This document shows positions 9,896 to 22,110 of a stretch of DNA of 64,000 nucleotides, one piece after another. This stretch comes from Phytophthora hibernalis (lineage: Eukaryota; Oomycota; Peronosporomycetes; Peronosporales; Peronosporaceae): assembly GCA_012656075.1 (NCBI GenBank), contig JAAKBF010000347.1, forward strand, positions 62,001 to 126,000. Reading direction: 5' to 3'. Numbering within the stretch: the stretch's first letter is position 1; every line of letters starts with the position of its first letter. Made by a program: the position numbers and the translations under genes. The notes under the pieces were generated by a model. That model was not told the origin of the DNA and made no database searches. It worked only from the letters and a program-made list of their open reading frames with translations.

Positions 9896-12800
9896 TCAGT
9901 CGACGACTCCTTCCAAGTCAACGTCTGTTTTGCCGGCTCGGAGCTGTTTGATGATGGCCTTGAGACGATTGACTTGCTCGCTCTCCGAGTTCTTGTTGGC
10001 GTTGTTCGTGATGAGCTTCACGCGCGAGGCGTACGTGAGCGACGTCACGGTCTCTTCCTGGAGAGATTGACACGCACGCACACGAGGCGTGAGTGAACAT
10101 GTTGCAGCGTGGCCATTCACGACAAAGCCAAGACGTGCAGTCATACCTGGTTGTAGTCGGCTGGCGAGATGTTGACGAACATGAGCTGCCGGATCAAGAC
10201 ACAACAGCAGGTAAGCACCTTGAAATGCCCATACGAAAGCTGATTGATTCGGAGTTACCGTTTTGGCATTACCACCGAGAGAGTCCTGCATCAGCTGCGT
10301 AAGCTGATCATCAAAGCGAACAATGTTAAGTTTGTTGCAAGACGTTGCTGGAAATCGCTGCTGGTACCTTGTTGTTACGGTACGGGATGAACTTCTCGTT
10401 GGTCGACAGTGCCGAGATCACGTCTCCTAGCGCTGCAATCACAAGAACGAAATGTGAGAGATGGGAAACAACGCCAAGCTGCTGAGAACGTACCGCTGAG
10501 ACTCTTGTTGATTGCTTGAGCCTCCTTGAGGCGGTCGGCTGTTGCACCAGTTTTACCAGCGCGTTCTGAACCTGCAAGATCGACGAGGCTGAGCTTACCG
10601 ATCGTGGTGGCCTTGGTGGTTTTGTTGTAGCTTTCCACCAGCAAGGAGAAGATGGAGTGACTGCGACTGCTCTCGGCGTTCATCTTGGTGGCACCAACTT
10701 GACGCTTTTTGTTGGCAGCCTCGAACAGTTTCAAAGTTTGTTCGGGTGAAGTGCACTTCTTGAGTGTGGCATTTTGGACGACGACCATGCCTTTATCGTT
10801 CTTCTTGATCTCAAGCTTGTCGTGAGCACCCCCACCATCCATGAGATGGAACAAGTCGATGAGTGTGTCGTTGTAGAGCTCCAGCATCGTAGCCTGGAAG
10901 GTAACAGTGAAGTTGGCCTTCCTTCGTCAGCCAACGCGAAGAGATGGTGAATTGTTCGTGGACTCAGCCCTGGATCCCACTCGATTCCTGTCATGGTGAA
11001 TGTTTTGCCCGATCCGGTCTGGCCGTACGCGAAAATGCAGACGTTATACCCGTCCACAGCGCTCTGAAGGAGATTTTTCGTGTCTTCGAAGACCTGCATC
11101 TGCGAGCTTGCAGGTGAGAAAACCTGGTCGTACGCAAATGTTTTCGCTGCTCGATTGCCCCCGCTCACTTCAAGCGAGAATTCGTCGAGAAACTTGACAC
11201 ACGGAGCACAACCACGCTCATTCTCGGATCCACTCATGGGGCGACATCGAGCGTAAACGCGAATTTTACCTTTCATGTCTTCGATCTGGTTGTAGTACTT
11301 CTTTCGAAGTGCCTGCTCTTCGCGATAACTCGTCTCCAGTGTTGCGAACTGCGCTTTGGCTTCGCGCAACTCGTTGTTCAGTGGAGCTATCAGAGCGGCT
11401 TGTTCGCGCAGCTGGGTTACTTCCACTTCAAGTTGTCCAAGCTGCTTTGCCTTGCCACCAGCGACCCGAGCTCCTTCTGCAGAGCTGCTGATTGCTCCTG
11501 CAACTCCTGTGAAGCTTTTTGAGCCGCCTGAAGCTGCTGTGTGAGTGCTGAAATCTCCTTCTTGGCGACTTTTTCATTGTCTTCGAGGGCCTTCTTTTGC
11601 TTCTTCTCCATGTCCGCTACTCGGCGATTCGAAGCTGCTGACGCATTTTCTCCAGCAGAGCTGCTACTGCCACCACTGCCTCCACCGTTGGATAATTGTG
11701 TTTCAGCCTTAGCAAGAGCTGCTTCTAGCTGCGAGATTTTAATGCGATCAGCTTTCGCTTTGGTTTCCAGAGCTCGAAGTTTTTGCTTGGCGTCCTCCAA
11801 GACTTTACCGCCTCCTGCAGCTGGGGTACCATTTCCTGAACTCTGAGGCGGAGAACTCTTCTTCTTGTGAGACTTCTTGTCTTCGTCACGATGTTCAAAT
11901 TTCTTCTGTTTCTTCTCCAGTAGCTGCTGCTTTCTGATGGCTGCCGCTGCAGCTTTGACTTCCTTTCGAGTATTTTGCTCTACCAGTCGAGCAGCCGCTT
12001 GCTCTTCTCGATTTTTTAACCATTGCTCGCAGCTTTCGCGCACTGCATCAAGTTGCTTTCGAAGTGTTTGGGGACCGCGCGCTGGTGGGAGACGAGCAGA
12101 TTCTGCTAAAACGCGTTTTACTGCTGAAGCGTCTTGTCGTCGCTGTTTTTCGTGAAGTGCTTGGAGCTCAGCAATGCACTTTTCGGCGCATTTTGCGTAC
12201 GTTTGGTAGCATTTTGCTTTGTCGCCACGATTAAACTGTGCCTTGCCACGCGCTACGGCATCGCCAATGACCTGGACAAGATGGAGGGATCTTGCGGCGT
12301 CTTCTTTCACCGCCTCGCTTTCTTTCTCTTCAGGTTCTTCTTTCTCATCATCATCATCAAGATCCTGCTCGGCTGGTTCGTCGTCGGCGTCTTTCGCTTC
12401 TGCCTGTGCAGCTTCAAACTCCTCCTCATAGTCGTCATTTTGTTCCTGGTCTCCGACAGTGTCAACTTTGTCCACAGCTTTTGCATCGAGATCATCCGTG
12501 GCTTTATCATCATCATCAACTTTTTCACTAGCAGTATCGTCACTGCGTGTGGTGTCGCTGTCAGTCTTCGCCTCACTTGGTGGTGGGCAATCTGATACGT
12601 TGCTATCACGCGCTTCCGAAAGCTCTAAGTGCAGTCTCAACTGCTCGATTTCAGTCTCAAGGCGAGTCTTCTCTACTCGACGCTCCTCAATTTCTTTTGA
12701 TAAAGTGGCGATTTCTTTCTGAAGAGCTAGACGTTGCAGTTGATACTGGCGATCAAGCTCTTCTTCGCGAGCTTTGGCTTCTTCCCTGAGCTTTTGATCC

Positions 12801-14946
12801 ACTGCAGACACTTCTTCTGCTTTAATTTTCGTCTCAGGCTGGGCTGACAATACGGGTGGAGGATCATCATCTTTAGTGATGTCAACACGGGACTTGTCAC
12901 CGACAAATACCTCGGACAACTTTGAGGTCTGTGGATTTGCTGCTGAGTCGAAAGGCTCTGCTATCTGAGGTTGTACTGCTGCCTCATCAGCACCAGATAC
13001 ATGTTCCCTTGGTCTCTCTTGCTGCTGGACGCTGTTAACGTTTGATAACTGTAATCGCAGCTCCTGTAGCTCCTTTTCCAAAGTCTCAACAGCTTCATCT
13101 TGGAATTCGGTTGCAGCGTCTGTACTGCTGTCTTTGGTGTCGATGGAAGGAGGAAGTGATCGTGTAGTTGAACTAGAAGCTGGCCGTGAGCTCTTCTCAT
13201 CAAGATCACTTCGGCTACTCGACTGGGATTCGTCATCTTCGTGTTCCTCAACTACCCGTTCAGTGCGCGCGGTGCGTGGAGACTTGACGACTGCGAATCC
13301 AAGCGCTGACCAGCGACTAGATGCGTCGATACGGAGCGCCAACTCTCGGTGCTGCTGTTTCAGTGTTAGCACAAGTGCTTTCTGAGTACTGAAAGCGTTC
13401 TCTGCGTCTTTGAACGCCAAATACTTTTCCTTCACCTGCGCCTTCTCTTCGATTGTCGGCTCCCGGCCATGCTGATCCTGGAAAGCAGAAAGCCACGACT
13501 TGACTGCCGTTTTCGCTGTCCTCTTGGCTTTCGTGACAACGTCGAGTTTCTCTTTTGCTTCATGCAGTGCAGCTTTCGAGCGGATTAAGGCAAGGTTCCG
13601 CTCACGGGCAACCTCAACTTCACTTTCATACTTCGTTTTGTCAAGTGAAAGTACTGGGACTTCAGTGAGAATTTCGGTAGGGACCTCTTCAACGTTTGAT
13701 TCCACCTTCGACTCTACCACAAAGTCTTGAGTTTGCGTTGGAGCATCCAAAGTTACTGGAGGAGTTTTACTTGGTGCGCCTTCTAGAGTCACAACGACTG
13801 CGTGGACTAGCAGATTAACTGTTTCTTGAACAGCTTGAGCTTCGATGAACTTGAAGCGATCTCGCGCAGCTTTCAGTCGGCGCTTCAGTGTTTCTTCCCG
13901 AGAACCTGCATCTTTCGATTTGGCTTCGAGTTCACGAAGTTTAGCATGAAGGTTCTGAGCACGCTTTTCTTCAGCAGCTTGCTGTTTTCTGTCGACTACA
14001 TTGTCGATGAGCGCGTGAAGAAATCGCTCTACGTCCAGATTCGCAGCAAAATGTCTCCGAAGTTCGGCCTCCCGATCTAAGAAGGAACGATGTTGAGTCT
14101 CCATATCCATTCGAGCACTTCGAAGCTGTTCATCAACGCGCATAGCCGCACCACGTGCATCCTCGCTGCACATTTCCAACTCGTTTCGAAGCTGTTGCTG
14201 TACTCGTTGTCCAGTATGCACTGCAACGCGGGACACACGCTTAATCTCATCGAGAGCTGCCTTCTGTTCTTTTACGAACTCGTCCTCGTGGGCCTGCAGC
14301 GCGCACTCAAACTCTTGACGCCAAGTTTCATGAGCTTCTAAATGTCGAATTCGTTGGTTCTCCTGCTCGTCAAGGAGCACTTGCTTCTCCTTCACATGGA
14401 GATCTTCACGAATTGCACCCGCTTTCTCCAGATCGACGTATTGCTCTCGCAACTCCTTCACCTTTGTTTCGGCTCGTTCTTTGAGCGCTCGTACACGCGC
14501 TTCATGCCTCTCGCGGGTGTCTTTCTCAATTCCGCGATAGTGGTCAAGGATTTCTCCGAGTTTCTGGACTTGCTCGGCTTTCATCGCGTGCATATCGGCC
14601 ACCACTTTGCTTAGCTGCGCTCGGGCAAGAGCCACGGGAATATACGTTTCTTCGCGCTCGTGTGTTGGTGTTGAGGCAACCCTCCGAGTTCCATCACTTT
14701 ACCAGCATGGAAATCCGTTGTGCGGCAGCGGCGCCACTTGTACGAGACTTGAAGGCAATAACAGGGCGTTGCTCCCTGGGTCACGCTGAGGAATTCCTGT
14801 ACTCGTTGTGAATACTCCTTGACTTTGTGCGGTCGAACTCGATCCAGCGTTTTCAAACATGGTCTGCTTTGAATCTCAAGACACTGTTCTGGTGAGATCA
14901 AGTCGATAGTTGGACGAGGCTGCATGTGCCAACTCAAGGCAATCAT
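9896..14946 (-). CDS. Kinesin-14 with C-terminal motor and very long coiled-coil N-terminus
   Basis: Minus-end-directed microtubule motor by family. About 1,588 residues. Residues 1 to about 1110 are mostly coiled coil, with an acidic segment (D-D-Y-E-E-E-F-E and a run of D/E near 12300-12500) and a Lys/Ser/Gly linker near 11650-11900. The motor follows: neck K-G-K-I-R-V-Y-A-R-C-R-P, P-loop GQTGSGKT (about 11000), N-A-E-S-S-R-S-H-S and L-V-D-L-A-G-S-E-R. Introns: 10058-10146, 10186-10258, 10304-10367 and 10433-10493. Single missing bases at 14698-14700, 11458-11459 and 10921-10922 break the frame; restoring them gives 4767 nt, divisible by three. ATG 14946 is supported by an Inr motif just upstream. 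The N-terminal frame in 14611-14946 looks like real coding sequence but is the least certain part. Confidence 0.9.
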
Positions 14947-14965
14947 GCAGCCATCAATGGAATTG

Positions 14966-14982
14966 CTGAATGGTGGGAGTGA
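14966..14982 (-). promoter_or_regulatory. Inr-like core promoter of the kinesin-14 gene
   Basis: On the minus strand TTCACTCCCACCATTCAG matches the oomycete initiator pattern TCAYTCC..CATT. It lies 20-37 nt ahead of ATG 14946 and supports that start. Confidence 0.5.
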
Positions 14983-15050
14983 AGCATGCTTGTTGAAACG
15001 GACTTCACTATATTAGCCGATTTCTTATCGCTATAACTGTATTGCTACTC

Positions 15051-16700
15051 TTAGTATGGAGCTCGATAGTACTGCGTTGCAGTTGGTTCGATCGGGTCCT
15101 CTTGGAAGGGTTTGAATGCCATGTGTGCACTCTGTCCGTGTCGAGAGTGGTCAGTGATGTTTGCTGCCTCGTTGCCGTGGTGGTGAAGGTGTGATAACCT
15201 CAGCAGCGGAGTGAGCAGTGCACAGCAAAAGATGAAGATCGACATGTAGAACAGTCCGGTGTTGTACGACCCGGTCACACGGAAGATCACACCGAAGAGA
15301 GCCCCACCCATATTGCCACCTGCACCGACTAAGCCGTTCACTGTGCCCGTGTGATGCTCGTTCAAGTACGGGACGATGCCGTAGGTTGAACCACCGGTAG
15401 CTTGAGCAACAATGGCCACGAGCACGTAGAGCGTGACACAAAGACCGAAAGAGTGCGATCTGCTGAGTGCCATCACAAATGCTCCGAGGACACACAGCAG
15501 CAGGAATTGAACGTACTGACGGCCGCGCATACCCAGTCTCCGGTTCACAGCGTCAGACGTCAAACCGCCAACCGCCCGCGCGAACAAATTCATTAGGCCG
15601 AACGACGATGCCACAGTGGCCGCGCTTGTCTTCGAGAGCAGCGAGCAGAACGCACTGTCAGTGCAGCCCTTCTTGGTGAACTCTTTGTAGAAGTAGAGCG
15701 CGCCCATATTGTTCAGCTGCAACTCGGTGCCGAAGCACGCGGCGTAGTGGGCGATCATGATCAGCACGTTTCGGTCCGACAGCACCACCTTGAAGGAGTC
15801 CAGCAAACTCGGGCGTTTGAGCTGCTGGTCAGGAGATTGAACGTTCAAACGGCTGCTCTGTTCCGCCTGTCTCTTCTTGTTCATGAGCTCCTGGAAGTCG
15901 CCTGTCGGACAGCTATCCACTGTGAAGCGGATTACGACACCCATAGTGATCATCATCACGGCGGGCAGTGCAATCGTGATTCGCCAGCCCAAGTCTTCCG
16001 AGACGAGCCCGCTGGACGTGATGGCGTTGTTCACAAACGGGAGTAGCAGAAACGCAAAGCCAATGCCCGAGAGACCCAGACCACCCGTGATGGCATTGGC
16101 CGCGCCGGCCACGTTACGCGCGAAGGTGATTGTAGTCCAATACTGACTCGTGACGAAGACGCAGCCCACCAGTCCAACGAAAAACCGCACGGCGAGCAAC
16201 GTGGTGGCTGAGTTCACGAACGCGGCACACAAGATCGGAATGGCTCCGAGCCACAGCACGGCACTCTGCACCGCCTGAGGACCAAACCGATCCAGCAGCG
16301 GGCCGGACGCGATGCGTGAAAAGATGGTACTTGCCGTGCTGGCGATGTCGGAGTTGAGCACTTCTCCGTCAGTAAGTCCGAGCTGCGTCTTGATCACGGG
16401 CATCAGTGGCGGGATGGCGTACCAACCGAAGAAGCCCGTGATGGCCGACATCCAGGACAAGTAGAAGATGCGCATGTGTGGTCGCAGCATACTGCAGGGC
16501 TTGATGTTGGTGGCTCGGTCGAACTGCTTGGCGTCCACTGGTAGGTCGTAGCGCTGCTCACCAGTCCCTTCTTCCACTTGGACGAACACGCAACGTGGAG
16601 ACTCGCCTGGCGACGGTAACCGTGACGAGAGTTTTCGTATGCGAGGTGTCAACTGGAGCGTTGGGGCGATTAGCGACGGCGAAGCGTTTAAAAGCTCCAT
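15051..16700 (-). CDS. NRT2/NNP-type nitrate transporter (MFS), copy 1
   Basis: Plasma-membrane nitrate/nitrite:H+ symporter by family; about 549 residues with 12 predicted transmembrane helices. Visible marks are G-W-Y-A-I-P-P-L-M-P near the start of the membrane part, I-T-G-G-L-G-L-S-G-I-G, and the glycine-rich V-G-A-G-G-N-M-G-G in the second half, which corresponds to the nitrate signature. The N-terminus is a cytosolic tail rich in Ser/Pro. I place the start at ATG 16700 (MELLNASPSL) because it aligns with the paralogue's start and sits behind an Inr/FPR motif; the longer frame to 16856 would begin with GTG. No introns or frame breaks. It lies 297 bp downstream of its paralogue in the same orientation, so a recent tandem duplication is likely. 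Confidence 0.88.
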   Translation of the reverse strand: MELLNASPSLIAPTLQLTPRIRKLSSRLPSPGESPRCVFVQVEEGTGEQRYDLPVDAKQFDRATNIKPCSMLRPHMRIFYLSWMSAITGFFGWYAIPPLMPVIKTQLGLTDGEVLNSDIASTASTIFSRIASGPLLDRFGPQAVQSAVLWLGAIPILCAAFVNSATTLLAVRFFVGLVGCVFVTSQYWTTITFARNVAGAANAITGGLGLSGIGFAFLLLPFVNNAITSSGLVSEDLGWRITIALPAVMMITMGVVIRFTVDSCPTGDFQELMNKKRQAEQSSRLNVQSPDQQLKRPSLLDSFKVVLSDRNVLIMIAHYAACFGTELQLNNMGALYFYKEFTKKGCTDSAFCSLLSKTSAATVASSFGLMNLFARAVGGLTSDAVNRRLGMRGRQYVQFLLLCVLGAFVMALSRSHSFGLCVTLYVLVAIVAQATGGSTYGIVPYLNEHHTGTVNGLVGAGGNMGGALFGVIFRVTGSYNTGLFYMSIFIFCCALLTPLLRLSHLHHHGNEAANITDHSRHGQSAHMAFKPFQEDPIEPTATQYYRAPY

Positions 16701-16727
16701 ACTGGGGGAGGAGGCGTCGAGGGCGGT

Positions 16728-16745
16728 GGAAATTCCCAAGTGAGC
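16728..16745 (-). promoter_or_regulatory. Inr + FPR core promoter of NRT2-like copy 1
   Basis: Minus strand GCTCACTTGGGAATTTCC fits the initiator plus flanking promoter region, 28-45 nt before ATG 16700. It argues against the upstream GTG as start. Confidence 0.55.
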
Positions 16746-16996
16746 GAAGGGTGGTGCAATCTGAGCAGGCTTGAATTTCGGATGACTCACAGAAATAACT
16801 GCCAGACCTGCCTCGTCGCGTACCGTGCACCAGAATACGGTAGACGAGACTTGCACTTGACTTCAATATAGGTCGGTAGACGAAGATCACGCCGCGCTTT
16901 ATGCGCGTGGCGGTACGCCGCTTACCAGGTGGACCACGAAAACGATGAGTGACCAAGTTTTATCCATATTATTATAGTTGCTGTCTACCTGTATCT

Positions 16997-18712
16997 CTAC
17001 TTTAACAATTCGGTGGTGTTGGTCTCGAACGTCTCGTCTTTGAGGTACATGGTGCTGTGCGATCTCTTGGACTGGTGGTGTTGGTCGTCCGCTTCCTGTT
17101 CCTGCTGCGAATGAGGGAACCTCAGCAGCGGCGTCAGCAGAGCGCATGCCAGGATAATGATGCCCGTGTATAGCAGACCGGTGCTGTATCCAGTGGTGCT
17201 GCGGAAGATGACCCCGTAGATCACGCCACCCAGGTTGCCACCGGCACCCACTAACCCGTTGACGGTGCCCGTGTGCTGCTCGTTCAGGTATGGCACGATG
17301 CCGTACGTGGAGCCGCCGGTTGCCTGCGCGGCAATGGCGACGAGCACATAAAGCGCGATGCACGCACCGAGCGAATCCAACCGACTCAAGATGATCACCA
17401 ACGCGCCCAGTACGCACAGCAACGTGAACTGCACGTACTGGCGACCGCGCATACCTAGCCGGCGGTTCACTGCGTCGGACGCCAAGCCACCGAGAGCACG
17501 AGCGAACGTGTTCATGAGTCCAAAGGCCGACGCCACGGTGGCAGCGTTGGTCTTGGAAAGGAGGTAGCATGAGGTGCTGGTTGGCGCGGTGCAATCGCTC
17601 TTGCTGAACTGCGTGTAGAAGTAGAGAGCGCCCATGTTGTTCAGCTGAAGCTCCGTGCCGAAACATGCTGCGTACTGCGCGATCATCACTAGAACGTTCA
17701 CGTCCGTCAGTACGATTTTGAAGGACTGAAGCATGCCCATGGGCTTCGGCTGATCCCCAGCATGAGGTTGCGTCATCGGCAAGACGCCGGAACTGCCACT
17801 GATGCTTATCCGGGCAGGAACTGCTCGGCCATTCTGCTCCGCTTGCCGCTTGGTATCCATAAGCACCTGGAAGTCGCCCGTCGGACAGCTATCCACAGCA
17901 AAGCGGATGACTGTGCCCATGATGATCATCAACACAGCAGGCAAGGTGATCGTGATGCGCCAGCCCACGTCCTCCGAGACGTGGCCACCTGAAGTGATGG
18001 CCTCATACACGAACGGCAGCACCAAGAAGGCGAAACCAATACCAGAGAGACCCAGTCCGCCGGTGATGGCATTGGCTGTCCCGGCAACATTGCGCGCGAA
18101 CGTGATCGTCGTCCAGTATTGACTAGCCACGAAGACGCACCCGACTAAGCCGATGAAAAAGCGTACGATGAGCAGACTCAGAGCCGAGTTGACGAAGGCG
18201 GCGCAGACAATAGGGATGGCACCAAACCACAGCACATAACTCTGCACAACTTGAGGCCCAAACCGATCAAGCAGAGGCCCCGAAGCGATACGAGAGAAAA
18301 TTGTACTGGCCGTGCTGGCAATGTCGGAGTTGAGCACTTGTCCTTCCGTGAGTCCAAGCTGAGTCTTGATGACCGGCATCATCGGTGGAATGGCGTACCA
18401 ACCGATGAACCCCATAATGCCAGACATCCACGACATGTAGAAGATGCGCATGTGTGGGCGCAGCAAGCTGCTCGGCTTGATCTCTGTTGCTCTATCAAAC
18501 TGCTTGCGGTCTACAGAAAGGTCGTAGGTCTTCGTGGTCACGACCTCGGGCTCATCGAAGTACACGGAGTGCGGTGTTTGAGCAGGCGACGGGAAGCCGC
18601 TCAGCCGCGACGAGAGTTCTCGCGCTCGTGGTGTCAGTTGAAGTGAGCTCAGGGACAGATGCCGCGACGGCGGGAACTGGTACGGTGATGCTTGGTCGGG
18701 ATGTGGAGCCAT
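16997..18712 (-). CDS. NRT2/NNP-type nitrate transporter (MFS), copy 2
   Basis: 571 residues, 12 predicted transmembrane helices, the same motifs as copy 1 (G-W-Y-A-I-P-P-M-M-P, T-G-G-L-G-L-S-G-I-G, V-G-A-G-G-N-L-G-G). The start at ATG 18712 (MAPHPDQASPYQFPP) is the only good one. The two copies share nearly the whole membrane region and differ mainly in the N-terminal tail, the central cytosolic loop and the last 40 residues, which are His/Gln-rich here. Single exon, no frame breaks. In oomycetes NRT2-like genes usually accompany nitrate and nitrite reductase; neither is visible within this window. Direction of transport and affinity are inference. Confidence 0.88.
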   Translation of the reverse strand: MAPHPDQASPYQFPPSRHLSLSSLQLTPRARELSSRLSGFPSPAQTPHSVYFDEPEVVTTKTYDLSVDRKQFDRATEIKPSSLLRPHMRIFYMSWMSGIMGFIGWYAIPPMMPVIKTQLGLTEGQVLNSDIASTASTIFSRIASGPLLDRFGPQVVQSYVLWFGAIPIVCAAFVNSALSLLIVRFFIGLVGCVFVASQYWTTITFARNVAGTANAITGGLGLSGIGFAFLVLPFVYEAITSGGHVSEDVGWRITITLPAVLMIIMGTVIRFAVDSCPTGDFQVLMDTKRQAEQNGRAVPARISISGSSGVLPMTQPHAGDQPKPMGMLQSFKIVLTDVNVLVMIAQYAACFGTELQLNNMGALYFYTQFSKSDCTAPTSTSCYLLSKTNAATVASAFGLMNTFARALGGLASDAVNRRLGMRGRQYVQFTLLCVLGALVIILSRLDSLGACIALYVLVAIAAQATGGSTYGIVPYLNEQHTGTVNGLVGAGGNLGGVIYGVIFRSTTGYSTGLLYTGIIILACALLTPLLRFPHSQQEQEADDQHHQSKRSHSTMYLKDETFETNTTELLK

Positions 18713-19375
18713 CTTGGTCTAGTGTGGTCTTGACGGTGCAGTTGAAGCTCACCAAAGTACCATGTAGGAGGCGCAGATGTGGTATGTGAACCGCCAGGTA
18801 AATGCAAAAGTGAAGTAGGCTCGCTGACGAGTTGAGGCATTCCCTGAAGCTTTGATAGGTACCGTGGACCGCCGGACGAATCGCCATACAAAACGCAAGG
18901 TAAACGCTGGGCGGACACAACGTCATCTGAGACCACCGGTGCAGTTGCCTCGTCACTTGCATTTTCTGAAGCAAGACGAGCCCGGGTTTATGCGTCGCTT
19001 GTCTTTTGCTTATGCCCCTGGCGGCACACGCAAAACAGCCGCGACTTCGTGTCGGCATAGCACGTCGCAGACTGGCGCTGCCAAGCGTCGATAGCTGAAC
19101 GTCGATTGAAGCCGCAGACTCAACATATCTGCTTGGTGTGCGGGCACGTGGGACGCCATCTTTTAACATGCCTCAACAATGGACCTGAGCTCCTCAAATG
19201 CTTCATCTTCTCCTTATTGTTATGGGGTTCACGAACGAGTTCGTTGATTGTCCTGCATCTTGGCGTGCCATTGCGCAGCCAATTGAGTGGGTGCTTCAAC
19301 TCGGTGAAGCAGCGCCAAGTGGTCGCGACGAATTGCCTTCATCCTGTCACCATGTATACGTTAGCCCTTATCGAT
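18713..19375. other. Intergenic region
   Basis: Holds the upstream region of NRT2-like copy 2 and the 3' flank of the coiled-coil gene. No further gene, repeat or RNA is recognised. The short open frames are not supported. Confidence 0.5.
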
Positions 19376-21651
19376 TCATCCTGCAGAATCGTCATCATAC
19401 CGTTGAACGAGCGCGGCCACTTCACTTTGCGCGTCCAGCTTTGCATTTTCTAGCTCTCGGCAGTTCTTCTGCAGCGCCTGGAGGTCTCTGTGTTCCTCGC
19501 ACAATTCACTGAGAAAATGCCTCGTATTATTAATACAATGGGCCGCGTACTACGTACCGATGAGCAATTTGAAGAGCGTGTTCCTTGCTTGTTCGGGTCT
19601 CATTCTCTTCTGTAGGAAGTAAGCACCAACATTAACCCCACGCGAATACCACGAACATGACGTTTGCACACGTGAAACGCAGCTCTTACCGTTGAGTTGG
19701 GTCTTTAGCTGTTGAGCTTCTTCCTCGACTGACTTCGTGTGTGCTTTTGTTTCCTGTAAAACACATTTAATAGCATTTGTCATTTGAGGTAATCAACTCA
19801 CAACATACATGTACATGTACGTACGTCGAGAAATGATGACAGCTTTTGCAATCTGGCCTCCGCTTTCTCGCGCTGGGACTGCTCGCTCTCCCATTCGATT
19901 CGTAGTCGTGAGAGAGTTTGGTTAAGATGCCGAAGTTCAAGATCCATTTTCCGGAACTCATCCGCTTTCCTTTTCTCCAGTGCGTCGCGATGTTCCTACA
20001 GAAGTATTTGCATCATTGCAGCTCTATTAGCAGGACATTGACAAAATCATGGTAATTTCTTTCACCTGAACAGACTTCCAGTCTTTTCGGTCGATTTGAT
20101 ACTGCTGCTGAAGGCGATCGCGTTCTTGAATGATAGACTGCCTCGAAATTGCCTCCAGCTTTTACGGTACCACCAAACCAAGACCAAGACAGAAAGGTTA
20201 GCATACATCTTCAAAATAAGCGTCGATCAGCAGCAGTCCCACCTGACCATGTCCTTGTAGTGTCGATACTTGGGCTCTGGTGTCTTCGAGCTCGCTGAAT
20301 GTCTGGTCCAAGCTGCGCAGCGCAAATTGTGAGAAAATGCCATTTTGGAAAGTGTAGAGAGAAATAGAGAGAAACCTGCAGCTTACGCATGGCCTTTCTG
20401 TTGAACCTCTAAAAGTAGTTGCTTGTTAGCCCCCTGCTCTTCTTTCAGCTCTGCCTGAAGACGCTCGCAGTCTCGTTCGATCATTGTCTGTCAAAACAAT
20501 TTGTTAATCTTTTCCTTATCGGATTGTCGAATAAAGAGTAAGGCCACCCCACACCACTTGTTGATGCAGCTTAGAATTCTGTGAAGGGGACAACCCATGT
20601 TAGTTGCTAAAGCTTGTACTGTACTTAAGTACATGCATATCAGTGGTAGGTGACATACCTTCTCTTGCATTTCTTCCGCGTAGCGAAATGCTTGTTCCCT
20701 CTCGTTTGCAATCAAGTTCAATTGCTCCTCTCGTTGACGCCGAACCTCCGACATTTCTTCAATTAATTGAGCCTGATCCTGTTTAGTTTGCTGGAGCACC
20801 TTGAATTTGTCTTCCTGCTCACTACACACGCCAGATTAACAAATGCTCACCCACCAAGCAAGTACTTGATCCCGTACCGAATCCAGATGAGCAGAGATTG
20901 GTATTCATCTTGAGCAGTTTTTAGTCGACCAAGCAGCTCGACTTTCTCATTCTACGCTCGTACGCCAAGAATATTAGCCAGGTTCACGTGCAGAATATTT
21001 GCCCCCTACCTCTTGCTCTTCGCAGATTCGCTCTCGCTCAGCCAAATCGTTGATGGTTGTACGGTATTTCGACTGGTACTGGACCAACTCCGCATCCACA
21101 TCTTCCGATACCTCAGCGTGCTTTTTCTTCATCTGCAAAAACAGAAGCAAACAGGATATATGTCAACTCCATTCGTGGCAGACACAATGTACGACCTGTC
21201 CTCTTACATCCTGGACGTATGTTGCTACCACGAGAGCTTGCTGGAAGAGCTCCATTTTGGTCGCTGACTGAAGGAACTCTTTCACGTCACCGAATTGTGA
21301 CCGCTGCAAAAGTTGACGAACAACGAGTCCAGCATTGGCCTCGGGACTGTAAACTGTCTTTGTCGTTTTTGACTGCTTGGAACTTCGTGCAGGCTTCTTT
21401 TCTCGAACTGAGGGTGGCGGTGGAAGCGCAGCTTTCGATTCATTTGATCCCAGCTCATTCCCCACATCAAGTGAAGCCGTTTCACAGGGAAAATCTTCAT
21501 TTGTAGAGCTCCTCGTAGACCCGCTTCGTTTGGTCTTTTTCTTCTTGACTGTCGCAGTCTTCGCCCCATCTAACAATGGATTAGACTCTGTAGCCACATT
21601 TTCCTTCTCTCGAATCTGTTGTCGCCGCCGCACAAGACTTGCTCGATCCAT
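19376..21651 (-). CDS. Coiled-coil protein, 12 exons, function unknown
   Basis: Spliced product of 503 residues. Exons (high to low): 21208-21651, 21010-21132, 20878-20951, 20659-20821, 20555-20578, 20387-20487, 20243-20312, 20066-20158, 19825-19995, 19690-19753, 19558-19609, 19376-19508. All eleven introns are short GT-AG introns (56-108 nt), exon lengths total 1512 nt, and phases agree throughout, so the model is strong. Residues 1-100 are Lys/Ser-rich with K-K-K-K-T-K-R; then a helical segment (L-L-Q-R-S-Q-F-G-D-V-K-E-F-L) and about 340 residues of near-continuous coiled coil. One exon is only 24 nt. No enzymatic motif. A cytoskeletal or flagellar role would fit, but nothing in the sequence proves it. 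Confidence 0.82.
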
Positions 21652-22110
21652 AGCTCCCCTTCAGATACGAATGTGCGCGATTCCAGCTCGGCTTCCAGCA
21701 GTTACACTATCATATAGGCCGTTCACAGCGGAATCGAAACGAGGAAACAACGAGAGAAAGACTTGTAACTTCGTACACAAACATGTGAAAATTAAACCAA
21801 GCTTAGGTATTACGAAGTAAGCTTACACGTACATGTAGTATTTGACGAAATGCCCTTCAAAGAAACGCCAATTCTTCACATTTTATCTCATTGAAACCTC
21901 GTACTCGCATATTTTTGACAGCAGATCGTCCACCAAGCATGACTGCATTACTGTTCTATTGATCAAAGTGATGCGTCATGTACCAAAAATCGACTTGGAT
22001 CTGGCAACCGGCAATCTCAATACTTAATCAACCCAGAGACAGTTCCCTAGGGCTCGAATTGCTGGTTTCTTCTGCAGGATGTACGCGCTGGATTAGCCTG
22101 GAGGTGTCTT

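Noticed and set aside
15051..16856. Longer NRT2-like protein starting at 16856
   Set aside because: The start would be GTG, the extra residues do not align with the paralogue, and an Inr/FPR motif lies between it and ATG 16700.
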